Source of the DNA: Nonomuraea longispora
GTDB lineage: Bacteria; Actinomycetota; Actinomycetes; Streptosporangiales; Streptosporangiaceae
Reading direction: 5' to 3'
Length of the DNA: 64,000 nucleotides
Assembly: GCF_004348345.1 (NCBI RefSeq)
Contig: NZ_SMJZ01000012.1
Coordinates: forward strand, 1-64,000
The position numbers and the translations under genes are program-made. Positions 44,932 to 53,139 of this stretch are shown here, one piece after another. Numbering within the stretch: the first letter of the stretch is position 1; every line of letters starts with the position of its first letter. The notes beneath the pieces were generated by a model. The model had not been told where the DNA came from, searched no databases, and saw nothing but the letters and a program-made list of their open reading frames with translations.

Positions 44932-46464
44932 GTGAAACGAGCAGCAGTCAAATCGGCCAGCGTGGTCCTCGCCACCGGTCTCGCCCTGTCCGGCTGTGGC
45001 GCCGGGACGACCGACCAGCCGTCGTCTGCCGGCGCTCCCGACGGTGCGGCCGTCCTGCGCTGGGCCGTGCCGGGCAATCCCACCTCCTTCGACCCCCGTA
45101 AGGCCGCCCCGCTTGACCCTGTGTTCCTCGACGTGGTCTACGAGAGCCTGATCGGCCGGAGCATGGCCGGTGAGATCGAGCCAGGTCTGGCGACGGAGTG
45201 GACGTTCTCGGACGACAACAAGGTGATCACGCTCCAGCTGCGCGAGGGGGTGAAGTTCCACAACGGTGAGGACTTCAACGCCGAGGCCGCCAAGGCGTCG
45301 CTGGAGGCGTTCAGGAAGAGCGGCAACCTCGCGTCGGCGCTGTCGATCCTCGACAAGGTGGAAGCGGTCAGCCCGACCGAGCTGAAACTGACGTTCTCCG
45401 AGCCTGCCGGTTACATGATCAGCGTGCTCGCCGGTGAGGCCGGCATCGTGGTCGCGCCCGGTGCGCTCGACGATCCGGGTCTCCCGTCCAAGCCGGTCGG
45501 CACCGGAGCGTTCGAGCTCAGCTCGCTGGAGGAGGGAAAGGTCTCCTTCAAGAAGTTCGAGGACTACTGGAACGCCGCCGAGACGGCCATCGGTGGCGTG
45601 GAGATGACCGCCTACTCCGACGAGACGACCCGGCTGCGTGCGGTGAAGTCGGGGCAGGCCGACGGCACCTCGATCAAGCCGGACCAGATCGAGGAGTCCG
45701 AGGCGGCGGGCATGACGGTGGTCAAGGCCCCCAACACCACCTTCAACGGGATCCTGCTGAACACCAGTAAGCCGGAGCTCAAGAACCCGAAGGTCAGGCA
45801 GGCGCTGCTGTACGCCATCGATCGTGAGTCGCTCAACAAGAACCTGTTCGAGAACACCTGTGTCGGCGTGGTGCAGCCGTTCCAGGAGGGCTTCTGGGCG
45901 AACGTGCCCGAGCTGAACGACGTGTCCTCCTATTACGACCCGGAGAAGGCCAAGCAGCTCCTGGCCGAGGCCGGCTTCCCGGACGGCATGGGGCTGACGC
46001 TGGAGGTCGGCCCCAACACGTCGTACCAGGTGCTGGCCCAGGCGCTGCAGGCACAGCTGAAGGAGGTGGGCATCAAGGCCACGATCAAGGTGCTGGAGTT
46101 CCAGCAGATGATCAGCGTCCGCCGGACCGGCAAGTTCACCGCCACAGTGGCGCTGGTGCAGGCCGGGCGGCCCGACCCGACCCAGTTCGTCCAGGACTTC
46201 TACATGAAGGGCGGCTCGTACAACCCGGGCGCCTTCTCGCTTGACGGCGTCGGCGAGCTGCTGGCGAAGGCGCGGGCCAGCGAGGACGTCGAGGAACGTA
46301 AGGCGCCGATGCAGGAGATCATCAAGAAGGTCGTGGAGGCCGGGCCGCCGGTGATTCCGGTGTGCGGCGTGACCTACGTGGCGGCCTACCGCAAGGGAGT
46401 GACCGGACTCGACGTGCCGGTGATCGGCGACTATGACTTCGCCTCGGTGAAGATCAGCAAATAA
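44932..46464 (+). CDS. Peptide ABC transporter solute-binding lipoprotein
   Basis: A 510-residue family 5 extracellular solute-binding protein. The N-terminus has a signal peptide with lipobox LSGCGAG (cysteine at about residue 22), which anchors it to the outer face of the membrane. RWAVPGNPTSFDPRKAAPLD, LREGVKFHNGEDFNAE and LLYAIDRESLNKNLF are family landmarks. I chose GTG as start, eight bases after GGAGG; an in-frame ATG five codons upstream overlaps that ribosome site. It is the substrate receptor for the importer encoded at 35-39 kb. The pocket cannot be interpreted by eye, so the ligand may be a peptide or another small amide. Confidence 0.93.
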   Translation: MKRAAVKSASVVLATGLALSGCGAGTTDQPSSAGAPDGAAVLRWAVPGNPTSFDPRKAAPLDPVFLDVVYESLIGRSMAGEIEPGLATEWTFSDDNKVITLQLREGVKFHNGEDFNAEAAKASLEAFRKSGNLASALSILDKVEAVSPTELKLTFSEPAGYMISVLAGEAGIVVAPGALDDPGLPSKPVGTGAFELSSLEEGKVSFKKFEDYWNAAETAIGGVEMTAYSDETTRLRAVKSGQADGTSIKPDQIEESEAAGMTVVKAPNTTFNGILLNTSKPELKNPKVRQALLYAIDRESLNKNLFENTCVGVVQPFQEGFWANVPELNDVSSYYDPEKAKQLLAEAGFPDGMGLTLEVGPNTSYQVLAQALQAQLKEVGIKATIKVLEFQQMISVRRTGKFTATVALVQAGRPDPTQFVQDFYMKGGSYNPGAFSLDGVGELLAKARASEDVEERKAPMQEIIKKVVEAGPPVIPVCGVTYVAAYRKGVTGLDVPVIGDYDFASVKISK

Positions 46465-46480
46465 CGCAGAAAGGAAGCCC

Positions 46481-47368
46481 ATGCGGCTCAACGACAAGGT
46501 GGCCATCGTCACCGGATCAGGGCGTGGCCTCGGCCGCGCGTACGCCGAGGCGCTGGGCGCGGCCGGTGCCGCCGTGGTGGTCAACGACATCGACGCCGAC
46601 GTCGCCAAGGAGACCGTCGAGGCGATCACCGCGGCCGGAGGTCGTGCCGTCGCCGAGGTGTGCGCGGTCGGCCCCACGGAGTCGGCCGACGCGCTGGTGC
46701 GGCGGGCGGTCTCCGAGTTCGGCCGCCTGGACGTGATGTGCACGAACGCCGGCGCGTTGCGTGACCGGACCCTGGCCAAGGTCACGGACGAGGAGTTCGA
46801 CCTCGTGGTGGACAGCCACGTACGTGGCACCTTCACCTGCGGTCGCGCCGCGGTGCGCCAGTTCCGGGAGCAGGGCGGCGGTGGCCGGCTGATCCTGGTC
46901 GGCTCACCGGCCGGTCAGTACGGCAGCTTCGGGCAGACGGCGTACGCCGCGTCCAAGGCCGCCATCATCAGCATGGTCCGGGTGTGGTCGATCGAGACGG
47001 CGAAGCTGGGCGTGACCGTGAACGCGATCGTGCCCACCGCGCTGACCAGGATGGCCGCGACCATCCCGGCGCTGACCGAGGTCGTCGCCTCGGTCGAGGC
47101 CGGCGGGCCGGTCCCGGCCGACCTGCGCCGGCGCGGCATCGGCAAGGTCGAGGACGTGGCGCCGCTCGTCGTCTACCTGGCCTCGGACGAGTCGGCCGGC
47201 GTCACCGGGCAGTACATCGGGTTCGGTGGCGACCGGTTCGCGATCTGGGCGCATCCCAAGGAGGCGTTCGTCACGCATCGCGACGGTGGGTGGAGCGCGG
47301 AGCAACTCGCCGCCGACTTCGCCGGGTTCTCGGAGCATCTGCAGAGCCACACCCCGCCGCCGAAGTGA
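46481..47368 (+). CDS. SDR-family oxidoreductase
   Basis: A 295-residue short-chain dehydrogenase. The cofactor site is VTGSGRGLGRAYAE, the acidic NDIDADVA after strand 2 suggests NAD rather than NADP, NAGA is intact, and the active site is YAASKAAII with the catalytic Tyr-Lys. A C-terminal extension of about 40 residues (FAIWAHPKEAFVTHRDGGW) resembles the MaoC-like or HSD17B4-type SDR group that acts on acyl-CoA. It may oxidise a hydroxyacyl intermediate. It is the last gene of the importer operon. Confidence 0.9.
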   Translation: MRLNDKVAIVTGSGRGLGRAYAEALGAAGAAVVVNDIDADVAKETVEAITAAGGRAVAEVCAVGPTESADALVRRAVSEFGRLDVMCTNAGALRDRTLAKVTDEEFDLVVDSHVRGTFTCGRAAVRQFREQGGGGRLILVGSPAGQYGSFGQTAYAASKAAIISMVRVWSIETAKLGVTVNAIVPTALTRMAATIPALTEVVASVEAGGPVPADLRRRGIGKVEDVAPLVVYLASDESAGVTGQYIGFGGDRFAIWAHPKEAFVTHRDGGWSAEQLAADFAGFSEHLQSHTPPPK

Positions 47369-47434
47369 CCGGCGAGGGCCGCCCCGGCCGGTGCTGGGGT
47401 GGCTCGGCTCGGTCAGCGCGGACGCCGTACGCGC

Positions 47435-48241
47435 TCAGCCGAAGTAGAACGCGTGCGCGGCCAGTGAGATCCGGCGGCGCAGTTCGGCGTCGGGCACGAG
47501 GTGGGCGAAGGAGTCCACGGCGTCGCGGTAGGTGACCTGGCGGCGGGCGCCGACGAACGGGGCGTCGCTGCCCCAGAAGACGTGCTCCGGCCCGGCGGCC
47601 TCGATCAGGGTCGCCGCGTGGCCGGCCAGGGTGTCCGGGCCGACGCCGAAGCGGTAGCCCGCGGACAGCTTCACCCACACCCTGCCGGTGCCGAGGGCCC
47701 GCAGCAGCGCCGCGCCGCCGGCTCCGGCGTAGCCGGATTCCCGGTCCGGATCGCCGAAGTGGTCGACGACGACCTTCACCCCGGAGGCGGTCAGCCGGTC
47801 GAGCACCGGCGGCAACCGGTCGCCCTCGATGTTCACCTCGACGTGCCAGTCGAGGTCCGCGATCCGGAACAGCAGCCGCCGGTACGCCGGGTCGGTGAGA
47901 TCCGGCAGGTCCGCGAGCCGCCGCCACTGGAACCGGACGCCCACCACGCCGTCCGCCTTCATCCGTTCCAGGACGTACCGATCGGTGGTGGGGTCGACGA
48001 TGACGGTCCCGCGCAGCCGCCCGTGCTCGCGCAACGCGTCGATCGTGTAGTCGTTCAGGTCCCCGAGCAGGCTCATCGCGGAGACCACGCCGTAGCCGAC
48101 GCCGTGCTCATCCATCATCGACAGGAACGTCTCCGCCGCCAGCTCGCCCTCGGGCCGGGTCCACGCCCGCGCCGCGAGAGGCAGCGCGCGGGTGAACAGG
48201 TGGACGTGAGTGTCCACGAGAGGCACGCGGCCGCCTGTCAT
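47435..48241 (-). CDS. Amidohydrolase (TIM-barrel, PF04909 type), 268 residues
   Basis: A metal-dependent hydrolase of the amidohydrolase_2 family. The N-terminal metal site is LVDTHVHLF, VVVDHFGDPD contributes a histidine, and VFWGSDAPFVG carries the catalytic aspartate. Members include lactone hydrolases and decarboxylases of aromatic catabolism such as gamma-resorcylate decarboxylase. The start overlaps the previous amidohydrolase stop by four bases. It is the last gene of the leftward operon. Confidence 0.85.
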   Translation of the reverse strand: MTGGRVPLVDTHVHLFTRALPLAARAWTRPEGELAAETFLSMMDEHGVGYGVVSAMSLLGDLNDYTIDALREHGRLRGTVIVDPTTDRYVLERMKADGVVGVRFQWRRLADLPDLTDPAYRRLLFRIADLDWHVEVNIEGDRLPPVLDRLTASGVKVVVDHFGDPDRESGYAGAGGAALLRALGTGRVWVKLSAGYRFGVGPDTLAGHAATLIEAAGPEHVFWGSDAPFVGARRQVTYRDAVDSFAHLVPDAELRRRISLAAHAFYFG

Positions 48242-49104
48242 GGTGTTCCGACGCGGTAGAGCGAGGCCGACGTGCCGCCCAGGACCAGGGCGGCGTCCCG
48301 GTCGGACAGGCCGGAGACCGACTCGCGGGCCATCCGGACCATGTCCGCGTACGCGCCGGGGGTCTGGGTGACGTCCGACCCCCACAGCACCCGCTCGGCG
48401 CCGAACCGGGAGACCAGCCATTCGACCACGACCGACGGCTTGATCCCCGCCGTGACGATCCGGGCGAAGTTGAGCGTCGTCACCTTGACCAGGACCTGCG
48501 GCCGGTCGGCCAGCGCGAGCAGCCCGTCGGCCCCCGGGTAGGGGGCGGCGCGGTCCGTCTCGACGCTCGCGATGTGATCGACGACGACCGGCGTGCCGGG
48601 GAACTCGCGGGTCACCGCGGCGAGCGCCCGCAGGCTCTCGTCGCGGTTCCAGCGGTAGATGTGCAGGCACATCGACAGCCCGAGCTCGCTCGCCTGCCGC
48701 CACACCCGGCGGGCCTCCGCGCCGGCGAACCACTCGGTGCCGGGCGTGCCGCCGTGCTGGTTCCCGCCCGGCGAGGTGAGGCGGACGGCCACGGCACCGC
48801 GCCTCGCCCAGTGGCGCACTCTCTCCGCCGCGTCCGGCGCCCGCGCGTCGAGCACGCACATGGCGGCGAGCCGGTCAGGGTACCGAGCCGCCGAGTCCAC
48901 CACGTAGCTGTTGTCGTAGCCGTACACGTGCGCGCGCTGGACGGCGATCGCGCCCGACAGCCCGTGCTCCCGCAGCGCGGCGAGCAGCCGCTCCGCGGTC
49001 ATCGGGTCGTTCCGTACGGCCTCGCTGACCGTGCCGCCGGGCGGGTCGAACGGGTAGGCCGGGTCGTCGGTCACCAGGTGCGCGTGGGCGTCGATCAGGG
49101 TCAT
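48238..49104 (-). CDS. Amidohydrolase (TIM-barrel, PF04909 type), 288 residues
   Basis: A second amidohydrolase_2 protein. The metal site is LIDAHAHLVTD, the conserved histidine is in VVVDHIASVE, and VLWGSDVTQTPG holds the catalytic aspartate. The two neighbouring amidohydrolases share an overall plan but are clearly diverged. They may act in sequence or as a heteromer. The start ATG overlaps the stop of the lipocalin-like gene. Confidence 0.85.
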   Translation of the reverse strand: MTLIDAHAHLVTDDPAYPFDPPGGTVSEAVRNDPMTAERLLAALREHGLSGAIAVQRAHVYGYDNSYVVDSAARYPDRLAAMCVLDARAPDAAERVRHWARRGAVAVRLTSPGGNQHGGTPGTEWFAGAEARRVWRQASELGLSMCLHIYRWNRDESLRALAAVTREFPGTPVVVDHIASVETDRAAPYPGADGLLALADRPQVLVKVTTLNFARIVTAGIKPSVVVEWLVSRFGAERVLWGSDVTQTPGAYADMVRMARESVSGLSDRDAALVLGGTSASLYRVGTP

Positions 49105-49511
49105 CGGATGCGTTCCCAGGTGAGGATGGGGGTGGGCGGCCGGCCGGGGGTTCGCTCGGCGCGCAGGATCAGCCGGTCCCCGTCCACGACGGCGAGGCGG
49201 ACCAGCTCGGCGCCGATCCAGTTGGGGTAGATGGCGGCCTCCACCTGGTGGGTGACGCGGTCGCCGGCCCATTCGTAGCGTCCGGCGTACGCGCCGTAGG
49301 TCCGTACGGCGGCGAGCTTCTCCGCGTCGGTGGCCCAGCGCCAGTTGTCCGACCTCAGGGGCGGACGGTCGCCGGCCATGTACTGCACCGACATGTGGCC
49401 GTCGGGCCCGTAGATGAGCAGGCCGAGCGGCTTGTCCCCGAGGGGGCGCGCGCCGTCGTCGGGCTCCCCCTCCATCACGTAGTCGACCAGCCGCCAGCTA
49501 CCGACGATCAT
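49101..49511 (-). CDS. Lipocalin-like domain protein
   Basis: A 136-residue protein that begins IVGSWRLVDYVMEGEPDD and continues with GLLIYGPDGHMSVQYMAGDR, the pattern of the bacterial lipocalin-like family (PF13924). The family forms small beta-barrels that bind hydrophobic ligands. No signal peptide is present. The start overlaps the HpcH/HpaI aldolase stop by four bases. It could carry or isomerise an intermediate of the pathway. Confidence 0.8.
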   Translation of the reverse strand: MIVGSWRLVDYVMEGEPDDGARPLGDKPLGLLIYGPDGHMSVQYMAGDRPPLRSDNWRWATDAEKLAAVRTYGAYAGRYEWAGDRVTHQVEAAIYPNWIGAELVRLAVVDGDRLILRAERTPGRPPTPILTWERIR

Positions 49512-50275
49512 GAATTGCCGCCGATCTGGTCCCGGAACGCCTGCGCCATCGAATGGGCCGTGCGGGCGAGCATGGTGGCGTCGTTGCCCATGATGAGGAA
49601 CTGGTGGCCGAGGGCCGCGGTCCGGACGGCCGAAGGAGCGTCCACGCAGGCCGCGCCGCAGGGCTTGCCCGCAGCCGCGGCGGCGGTCCGCGCCCGGTCG
49701 AGCGACTCCTTGACCACGAAGTCGTTCACGCGGACCCCGAGGGAGACGGACAGGTCGCCGGCGCCCAGGAACACCGCGTCGATCCCCGGCACCGCGAGGA
49801 TGCCGGCGGCGGCGTCTATGGCGTCCGGGCTCTCCAACTGGGGGATGCAGACGACGTCCTCGTTGCCGACCCGGACGTACTCGTCCCGGGGCGTCAGCCC
49901 CCATCGGCCCGCGCGGCTGGTTCCGCCCGCGCCCCGCCGGCCGAGGGGCGGGAAGCGGGTGGCCGCGACCACCCGTTCGGCGTCGGCCACCGAGTCGACG
50001 TGGGGGACCAGGATGCCCCGCGCGCCGGCGTCGAGGACCCGCTGGATGGTCGAGCCCTGGTGATCGGGCACGCGGACCAGGGGGTCGACGCCGTAGGCCG
50101 TGGCGAGGCTGATCATCCGGGCCGCGAGGGTGAGATCGAGCGGGGAGTGTTCGAGATCGATGACCACGAAGTCGAATCCGGCGCCGGCCATGATGTCGAC
50201 GCTCTCGGTGGTCGCCAGCTTGATCCAGGTGCCCAGCCGTGGCGCCCGCGCGGAGGCGTTCGCGAAGAAGGTCAT
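49508..50275 (-). CDS. HpcH/HpaI-family class II aldolase
   Basis: A 255-residue member of the HpcH/HpaI aldolase family. The landmarks are TWIKLATTESVDIMAGAGF, VIDLEHSPLDLTLAARMI, PLVRVPDHQGSTIQRVLDAG, GILVPHVDSVADAERVV, the metal-site glutamate in IPQLESPDAI and VFLGAGDLSVSLG. These enzymes cleave 4-hydroxy-2-oxo acids to pyruvate and an aldehyde, often as the last step of meta-cleavage pathways. An aldehyde dehydrogenase for the product is encoded near 58 kb. The stop overlaps the lipocalin-like gene. Confidence 0.92.
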   Translation of the reverse strand: MTFFANASARAPRLGTWIKLATTESVDIMAGAGFDFVVIDLEHSPLDLTLAARMISLATAYGVDPLVRVPDHQGSTIQRVLDAGARGILVPHVDSVADAERVVAATRFPPLGRRGAGGTSRAGRWGLTPRDEYVRVGNEDVVCIPQLESPDAIDAAAGILAVPGIDAVFLGAGDLSVSLGVRVNDFVVKESLDRARTAAAAAGKPCGAACVDAPSAVRTAALGHQFLIMGNDATMLARTAHSMAQAFRDQIGGNS

Positions 50276-51237
50276 GCCGTCGTGATGTGCTCGGGGGCGG
50301 GGTACTCATCGGCGTTGAGCACCCATCCGGCCTTGGCGGAGAAGTCCGCGCGCGGTGGGCTGAAGATGTCGATGAGCAGGTGGTCGCCCTCGCCGACCGC
50401 CTGACTGGTGTGCACGGTGGGCGGTGGGATGATCGCGACGGCGGGGCTGCCGACGGCCGCGTGCTCGTCGGCGTGCCACTGCGAGCGCTTCGACGTCCAG
50501 GGCGTCCGGACGTGATGGATGTAGTCGCCGGCGACGGTCAGCGAGCACTGCTCGAAGTCGTCGTGGTGATGGGGGGAGAGCCGGTCGGGATTGCGAGGGC
50601 CGTTCCTGGGGTCGCCGAAGTTGACCATGAACGCGCTGGACCGGAAGATACGGCCGAACCGGCCGCGCTCCAGCGGGAAGTCGGCGTTCCGGTAGACGCG
50701 CAGGCGGTGTCCGGCGGGCGGGTCGGGCCACGGCTCCAGCAGGGCCACGCGCGGATGGGGCTCTGCGTACGCCGAGGCGTTGCCGCAGCGCGCGAGGAGG
50801 TCGGTGGTCCTGACGTCGAACAGGCGGACCAGGTCGGCGTCGCCGTGGGCGCTGAGGTGGCTGTCGCCGGGCGGCACGATGACCACGCCGCGCCCGGTCA
50901 CCTCCTGGCTCTCGTTGCCGGCCGTCACGTCGATCGTGGTGTCGTCGTGGGGCAGGACGATGACGTACTCCTCCCGCTGCGCGCTCGCGTCGCGGCGCAG
51001 CGTGTCACCGGCGACCAGGCGGGTGAAGGCGAGCACGAAGTTCTGGGCGCGCACGTACCAGGTCCTGCTGCCGAGGTCCGTGACCTCGTCCGGCGGCAGC
51101 GTCAGGAACTCGTAGGTGGCGAGCGCCGCGATGGGGGCGTTCGGATCCGTCGTGGTCGTGGTCGTGGTCGTCGTCGTGGTCGTCGTCGTGGTCGCGGTCG
51201 TGCTGAGGGCCGCACGAGGATCGTCGGGGCTGTACAT
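50272..51237 (-). CDS. Cupin-fold protein with poly-threonine tract
   Basis: A 321-residue, probably bicupin, protein. The C-terminal cupin has PHHHDDFEQCSLTVAGDYIHH and IIPPPTVHTSQAV, which provide likely metal-binding histidines and glutamate. The N-terminal cupin (about 85-135) ends in PPGDSHLSAHG. Residues 13-30 are an almost unbroken run of threonines encoded by mixed ACG and ACC codons. The tract is not typical of cupins and may be a linker or a repeat expansion. The protein could be a dioxygenase or isomerase. It overlaps the aldolase gene by four bases. Confidence 0.8.
   Translation of the reverse strand: MYSPDDPRAALSTTATTTTTTTTTTTTTTTDPNAPIAALATYEFLTLPPDEVTDLGSRTWYVRAQNFVLAFTRLVAGDTLRRDASAQREEYVIVLPHDDTTIDVTAGNESQEVTGRGVVIVPPGDSHLSAHGDADLVRLFDVRTTDLLARCGNASAYAEPHPRVALLEPWPDPPAGHRLRVYRNADFPLERGRFGRIFRSSAFMVNFGDPRNGPRNPDRLSPHHHDDFEQCSLTVAGDYIHHVRTPWTSKRSQWHADEHAAVGSPAVAIIPPPTVHTSQAVGEGDHLLIDIFSPPRADFSAKAGWVLNADEYPAPEHITTA
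51148..51201 (-). repeat. ACG/ACC simple-sequence tract encoding poly-Thr
   Basis: Eighteen codons that read threonine with one alanine, built from irregular alternation of ACG and ACC. The irregular codon mix argues against recent slippage of a single unit. It lies in the cupin gene. Confidence 0.85.
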
Positions 51238-51254
51238 GTGATTCGTCCTTACGG

Positions 51255-52145
51255 TCAGTCGTCCAGGCCGAGCAGGTACGACGGGTTGACGCGGACCATC
51301 TGCCGCAGGTCCTTCTCGGGTAGCCCGAGATCCAGCAGGGCGGACCCGACCCGGACGAAGGAGTCGACGGGCATCGGGCGGCCGACCTGGCCCAGGTCGG
51401 AGGCGAGCACGGTGTGCTCAGGCCCGATCCGTTCGATCCAGTCCATCAGCATTTCCGGGCCGCCGCGCGCCTGGGCGACCTCGGAGTCGTACATGCTGGT
51501 CTCGTGCTCGATGTAGGCGCCGAGTTCGATGAAGTCCCTGCACTGTGCGGGGTCGGAGCCGATCACGAAGTTCGGATGGCTGACCACCAGTCTCCGGACT
51601 CCCGTGTCGCGCGCGGCGGTGAAGACCTCCCGGATGTCGTCGGGGGCCATGTGCCCGGCGGAGAGCAGCGCCCCCGACTCGGCGATGACCTCGATGACCT
51701 GGCCGACCTCGGGGATGAGCGCGCCGTCCGGGCCGCGGACGTCGACCTGGGTCGTGGTCAGCGGGATCGTCGGCTTGGGGAAGCCACCGCCGGACTTGTG
51801 GTGTGCGACGTGCGCGCTGGAAGAGATGGTGGGGAACCAGACGCATCGTCCGCCCATCCGCAGGCACATCTCCACCGCGTGCGGGTTGATGCCGCCGACC
51901 TGGTTGTTCAGCGCGATGCCGCCGTAGACGGCGGTGCTCACGCCGGCCAGGCGGTCGCCCATCGCGAGGAGGTCCATCACCGTGTTGTGGTGATGCGACT
52001 TCGCCAGGAAGGCGCGCATGCCCAGCCGCTCGCCGTCCTTGGCGGCCTGGACGTGGTCGAACGCGCGTGGCAGCGGGTTGGGCCCGGAGTGGCAGTGCAG
52101 GTCGACGAGGCCGTGCAGGACTCGCTCGACAGCGGGTCGGGTCAT
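51255..52145 (-). CDS. DUF6282-like TIM-barrel hydrolase
   Basis: A 296-residue protein that resembles the amidohydrolase superfamily. The N-terminal metal-type motif is LVDLHCHSGPNPLPRAFDH, KSHHHNTVMDLL follows, VVSHPNF gives a further histidine, and HTVLASDLGQ the aspartate. I match it to the DUF6282 group, whose function is unknown. It heads the leftward six-gene operon and lies divergent from a CoA-transferase subunit gene across a region with a shared operator motif. Confidence 0.75.
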   Translation of the reverse strand: MTRPAVERVLHGLVDLHCHSGPNPLPRAFDHVQAAKDGERLGMRAFLAKSHHHNTVMDLLAMGDRLAGVSTAVYGGIALNNQVGGINPHAVEMCLRMGGRCVWFPTISSSAHVAHHKSGGGFPKPTIPLTTTQVDVRGPDGALIPEVGQVIEVIAESGALLSAGHMAPDDIREVFTAARDTGVRRLVVSHPNFVIGSDPAQCRDFIELGAYIEHETSMYDSEVAQARGGPEMLMDWIERIGPEHTVLASDLGQVGRPMPVDSFVRVGSALLDLGLPEKDLRQMVRVNPSYLLGLDD

Positions 52146-52338
52146 CGTTGTTCCTCCTGCGCGGTAGCCACCGGCCAGGGCGCGATGACCCTTGACAGAA
52201 ACACCGCCACGATAGCATTGTTACAAATTACGGACTTACTGTACGATAAATGCGACTCGCTGCTCTGACAAGTACTTGTCGCGGCGAGATGTCCAGAGCG
52301 ACGAGCTGCGCTGTCGCTCGAACCCGATTGGGGGCCAC
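52146..52338. promoter_or_regulatory. Divergent promoter with shared operator motif and perfect palindrome
   Basis: The region separates the leftward amidohydrolase/aldolase operon from the rightward CoA-transferase operon. It includes operator copy 2 (CTGTACGATAA, 52,239-52,249) in the context ACAAATTACGGACTTA. Downstream is the perfect 14-base palindrome GACAAGTACTTGTC (52,267-52,280). The part around 52,210-52,260 is AT-rich, as expected for promoters. Confidence 0.6.
52239..52249. promoter_or_regulatory. Operator candidate CTGTACGATAA, copy 2
   Basis: It matches the complement of the consensus (TTGTCCGATAA) at nine of eleven positions. The flanking bases on the left (CAAATTACGGACT) also match the copy at 61,125, which makes chance similarity less likely. 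Confidence 0.5.
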
Positions 52339-53133
52339 GTGCCGGAGGCGACCTACACCTGGGCGGAGATGATGGCGATCTCCATCTCGCACGAGATGGC
52401 CGACGGTGCCTTCGGCTCCGTGGGCGCCGCATCGCACATTCCCGCCGCCGGGCTGCGCCTGGCGCAGCTCACGCACGCGCCCAACCTGTCCTTCTTCTGT
52501 GGGGGCAGCGGCGCGATGAACCCGAAGATCCAGAGGTTGACCGAGTCCTCGGCCGACTACCGCAACCTCGTGACCAGCGAATACCACTTCAGCCTCGACG
52601 ACGTCGTGGACTTCGAGACCGCGATGCGCTTCGACTTCGCGTTCCTCGGCGGCATGCAGATCGACAAGCACGGCAACCTGAACATGGCCATGATCGGCGA
52701 CTGGCACAAGCCGAAGGTGCGCGGCCCTGGCACCATCGGCCTGATCTTCCTCGGCGGCTTCAGGACCAGCTACATCTACACCCAGCACCACACACCGAAG
52801 ATCTTCGTCGACAAGGTCGACTTCGTCAGTGGCGGCGGCTGGCTCGACGGCGGCGACGCCCGCTCCAAGGTCTTCCGCCCCGAGTCCGACGGCCCCCGGC
52901 GGGTGTTCACCCCCTTGGGCGTGTTCGACTTCGAGCCGGAGAGCAAGCGGATGCGCCTGATCAAGGTCCACCCGTGGAGCAGCGTCGAGAAGATCCAGGC
53001 GGCGACCGGATTCGAGCTGCTGGTCGCCGACGACGTGCAGACCGTCGGCGCCCCCGGCGACGAGGAGCTCACCCTGCTCCGGACCCAGGTCGATCGGGAT
53101 GGTGTGCTGCGCCGCTACCCCGCCGTGGTTTGA
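52339..53133 (+). CDS. CoA-transferase family I subunit B (IpdB/GctB-like)
   Basis: A 264-residue protein. PNLSFFCGGSGAMNPKIQRL, the region around NLVTSEYHFSLDD, and FLGGMQIDKHGNLNMAMIGDW are typical of the beta subunit of family I CoA-transferases. The group contains true transferases (GctB) and the ring-opening hydrolase IpdB of steroid catabolism. GTG is the start, with GGGGG five bases upstream. The alpha-type partner is three genes downstream (56 kb). Whether the pair transfers CoA or hydrolyses a C-C bond is not decided by what I can see. Confidence 0.88.
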   Translation: MPEATYTWAEMMAISISHEMADGAFGSVGAASHIPAAGLRLAQLTHAPNLSFFCGGSGAMNPKIQRLTESSADYRNLVTSEYHFSLDDVVDFETAMRFDFAFLGGMQIDKHGNLNMAMIGDWHKPKVRGPGTIGLIFLGGFRTSYIYTQHHTPKIFVDKVDFVSGGGWLDGGDARSKVFRPESDGPRRVFTPLGVFDFEPESKRMRLIKVHPWSSVEKIQAATGFELLVADDVQTVGAPGDEELTLLRTQVDRDGVLRRYPAVV

Positions 53134-53139
53134 GCGCTC

